Source: DATKMG01 sp035541995 (GTDB taxonomy: Bacteria; Acidobacteriota; Terriglobia; Versatilivoradales; Versatilivoraceae). Taken from it: a DNA stretch of 6,752 nucleotides. Below are positions 6,413-6,752 of the stretch, piece after piece (within the stretch, counting starts at the first letter, position 1; each line of letters starts with the position of its first letter). Under the pieces are notes generated by a model. It made no database searches. It was not told where the DNA came from and saw only the letters and a program-made list of their open reading frames with translations. A program made the position numbers and the translations under genes. Location of the stretch: the NCBI GenBank assembly GCA_035541995.1, contig DATKMG010000733.1:1-6752 (forward strand), given 5' to 3'.

Positions 6413-6509
6413 AAATTACGTACTTCCATTATAGTTTTTCGTATTTCCAGCCAACAAATCAGACAGAATTCAAGATTGGGAGGTAGGCATTGTCCTGCTA
6501 AATCCATTG

Positions 6510-6531
6510 TGCTTGCAGGGCCTTACAAGCA
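6510..6531. repeat. Inverted repeat, 6-base arms
   Basis: TGCTTG (6510-6515) and CAAGCA (6526-6531) flank ten bases in the leader region upstream of the gene at 6735. No T-run follows. It may be an operator or a weak hairpin. Confidence 0.25.
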
Positions 6532-6550
6532 AAATGAACACTTTCTATTC

Positions 6551-6581
6551 TTGGCATATCGATTGCTAACCTACTTATACT
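6551..6581 (+). promoter_or_regulatory. Possible promoter, nearer candidate for the gene at 6735
   Basis: TTGGCA (6551-6556; five of six) and TATACT (6576-6581; five of six) are separated by 19 bases. Transcription would begin near 6588, giving a leader of about 145 bases. Boxes are good but the spacing is suboptimal. Confidence 0.35.
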
Positions 6582-6590
6582 TTCTTTCGT

Positions 6591-6615
6591 CCGGTGTCTC
6601 CGGAGCTAAGACCGG
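6591..6615. repeat. Nested inverted repeat in the leader of the gene at 6735
   Basis: CCGGT (6591-6595) and ACCGG (6611-6615) surround a perfect 8-base palindrome, CTCCGGAG (6598-6605). It lies just after the nearer promoter candidate, where a repressor or early-leader structure could act. Short lengths make chance possible. Confidence 0.25.
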
Positions 6616-6718
6616 TTTAAAGAAAACAAGCTGTCACTATCTCCCAGGTTTCATCTCTTCCAGAGGTTACTGGTCGTTTACACGCCAAGGATATCACTCA
6701 TCAATCTATGATCTTGAT

Positions 6719-6725
6719 AAGGAGG
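6719..6725 (+). promoter_or_regulatory. Ribosome binding site of the right-edge gene
   Basis: AAGGAGG nine bases before the ATG at 6735. The strong match is the main support for a real gene start at the window edge. Confidence 0.7.
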
Positions 6726-6734
6726 CTTTCTCTT

Positions 6735-6752
6735 ATGACTCAAACCCGGTAC
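6735..6752 (+). CDS. Start of an unidentified gene (first six codons, cut by window edge)
   Basis: Six codons, MTQTRY, follow a strong ribosome binding site and are open to the window end. Nothing can be said about the product. The gene is divergent from the OsmC-family gene, with about 880 bases between the two starts. Confidence 0.6.

Larger units (their letters stand above)
5922..6734. other. Long intergenic region between divergent genes
   Basis: More than 800 bases without a credible gene on either strand. Open frames here (for example 6046-6285 plus and 6030-6221 minus) lack ribosome binding sites and run through a palindromic repeat. The left part holds a T8 run (5965-5972) with no proper hairpin before it. 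The middle part holds the 114-base palindrome. From about 6300 the sequence becomes more AT-rich, with several promoter-like boxes and small inverted repeats, as expected for the control region of the plus-strand gene at 6735. Confidence 0.7.

Noticed and set aside
1..6752. CRISPR array, tRNA or rRNA genes, transposase genes
   Set aside because: No regularly spaced direct repeats, no cloverleaf with a TTCRANY arm, no rRNA signature and no transposase-like frame were seen.

Overview
The window looks like a bacterial chromosome, GC about 50%. Five genes or gene parts lie on the minus strand, and one gene starts on the plus strand at the far right edge. The protein set (a MacB/FtsX-type permease, a DUF5009 membrane protein, a large exported toroid-like enzyme, an OsmC-family protein and a small exported protein of a type I associate with soil Acidobacteriota) suggests an Acidobacteriota genome. 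Verrucomicrobiota is the main alternative. This placement is inference from protein style, not from a marker gene.

Layout from right to left, in the direction of minus-strand transcription. The right edge (6735-6752, plus) holds the first six codons of an unidentified gene with a strong ribosome binding site. About 880 bases without a gene follow (5852-6734). They contain a 114-base imperfect palindrome (6032-6145) that looks like a small non-autonomous repeat, and a good -10 box for the next gene. Then come an OsmC/Ohr-family protein (5342-5851), a small Sec-exported protein of unknown function (4679-5194), a 581-residue exported protein that resembles toroid-type polysaccharide lyases (2825-4570), and a polytopic DUF5009/COG4299 acyltransferase-like protein (1518-2648). 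Next is a stretch of about 480 bases containing the remnant of a GH29 alpha-L-fucosidase (about 1034-1332). Last is the N-terminal 339 residues of an ABC transporter permease (1019 leftwards, cut by the window edge).

Genes on the minus strand are spaced by 108-176 bases, so they need not form one operon; separate promoters are plausible and two candidates are listed. The likely common theme of the middle part is extracellular glycan metabolism: a secreted lyase-like protein, an inner-membrane relative of heparan-alpha-glucosaminide acetyltransferase, and a broken fucosidase. OsmC (peroxide or thiol stress) and the permease are probably unrelated neighbours. The most notable points are the palindromic element, the fucosidase remnant that ends about 15 bases before the permease start codon, and the 581-residue protein whose Asn-His and Tyr/His motifs suggest an unassigned polysaccharide lyase family.
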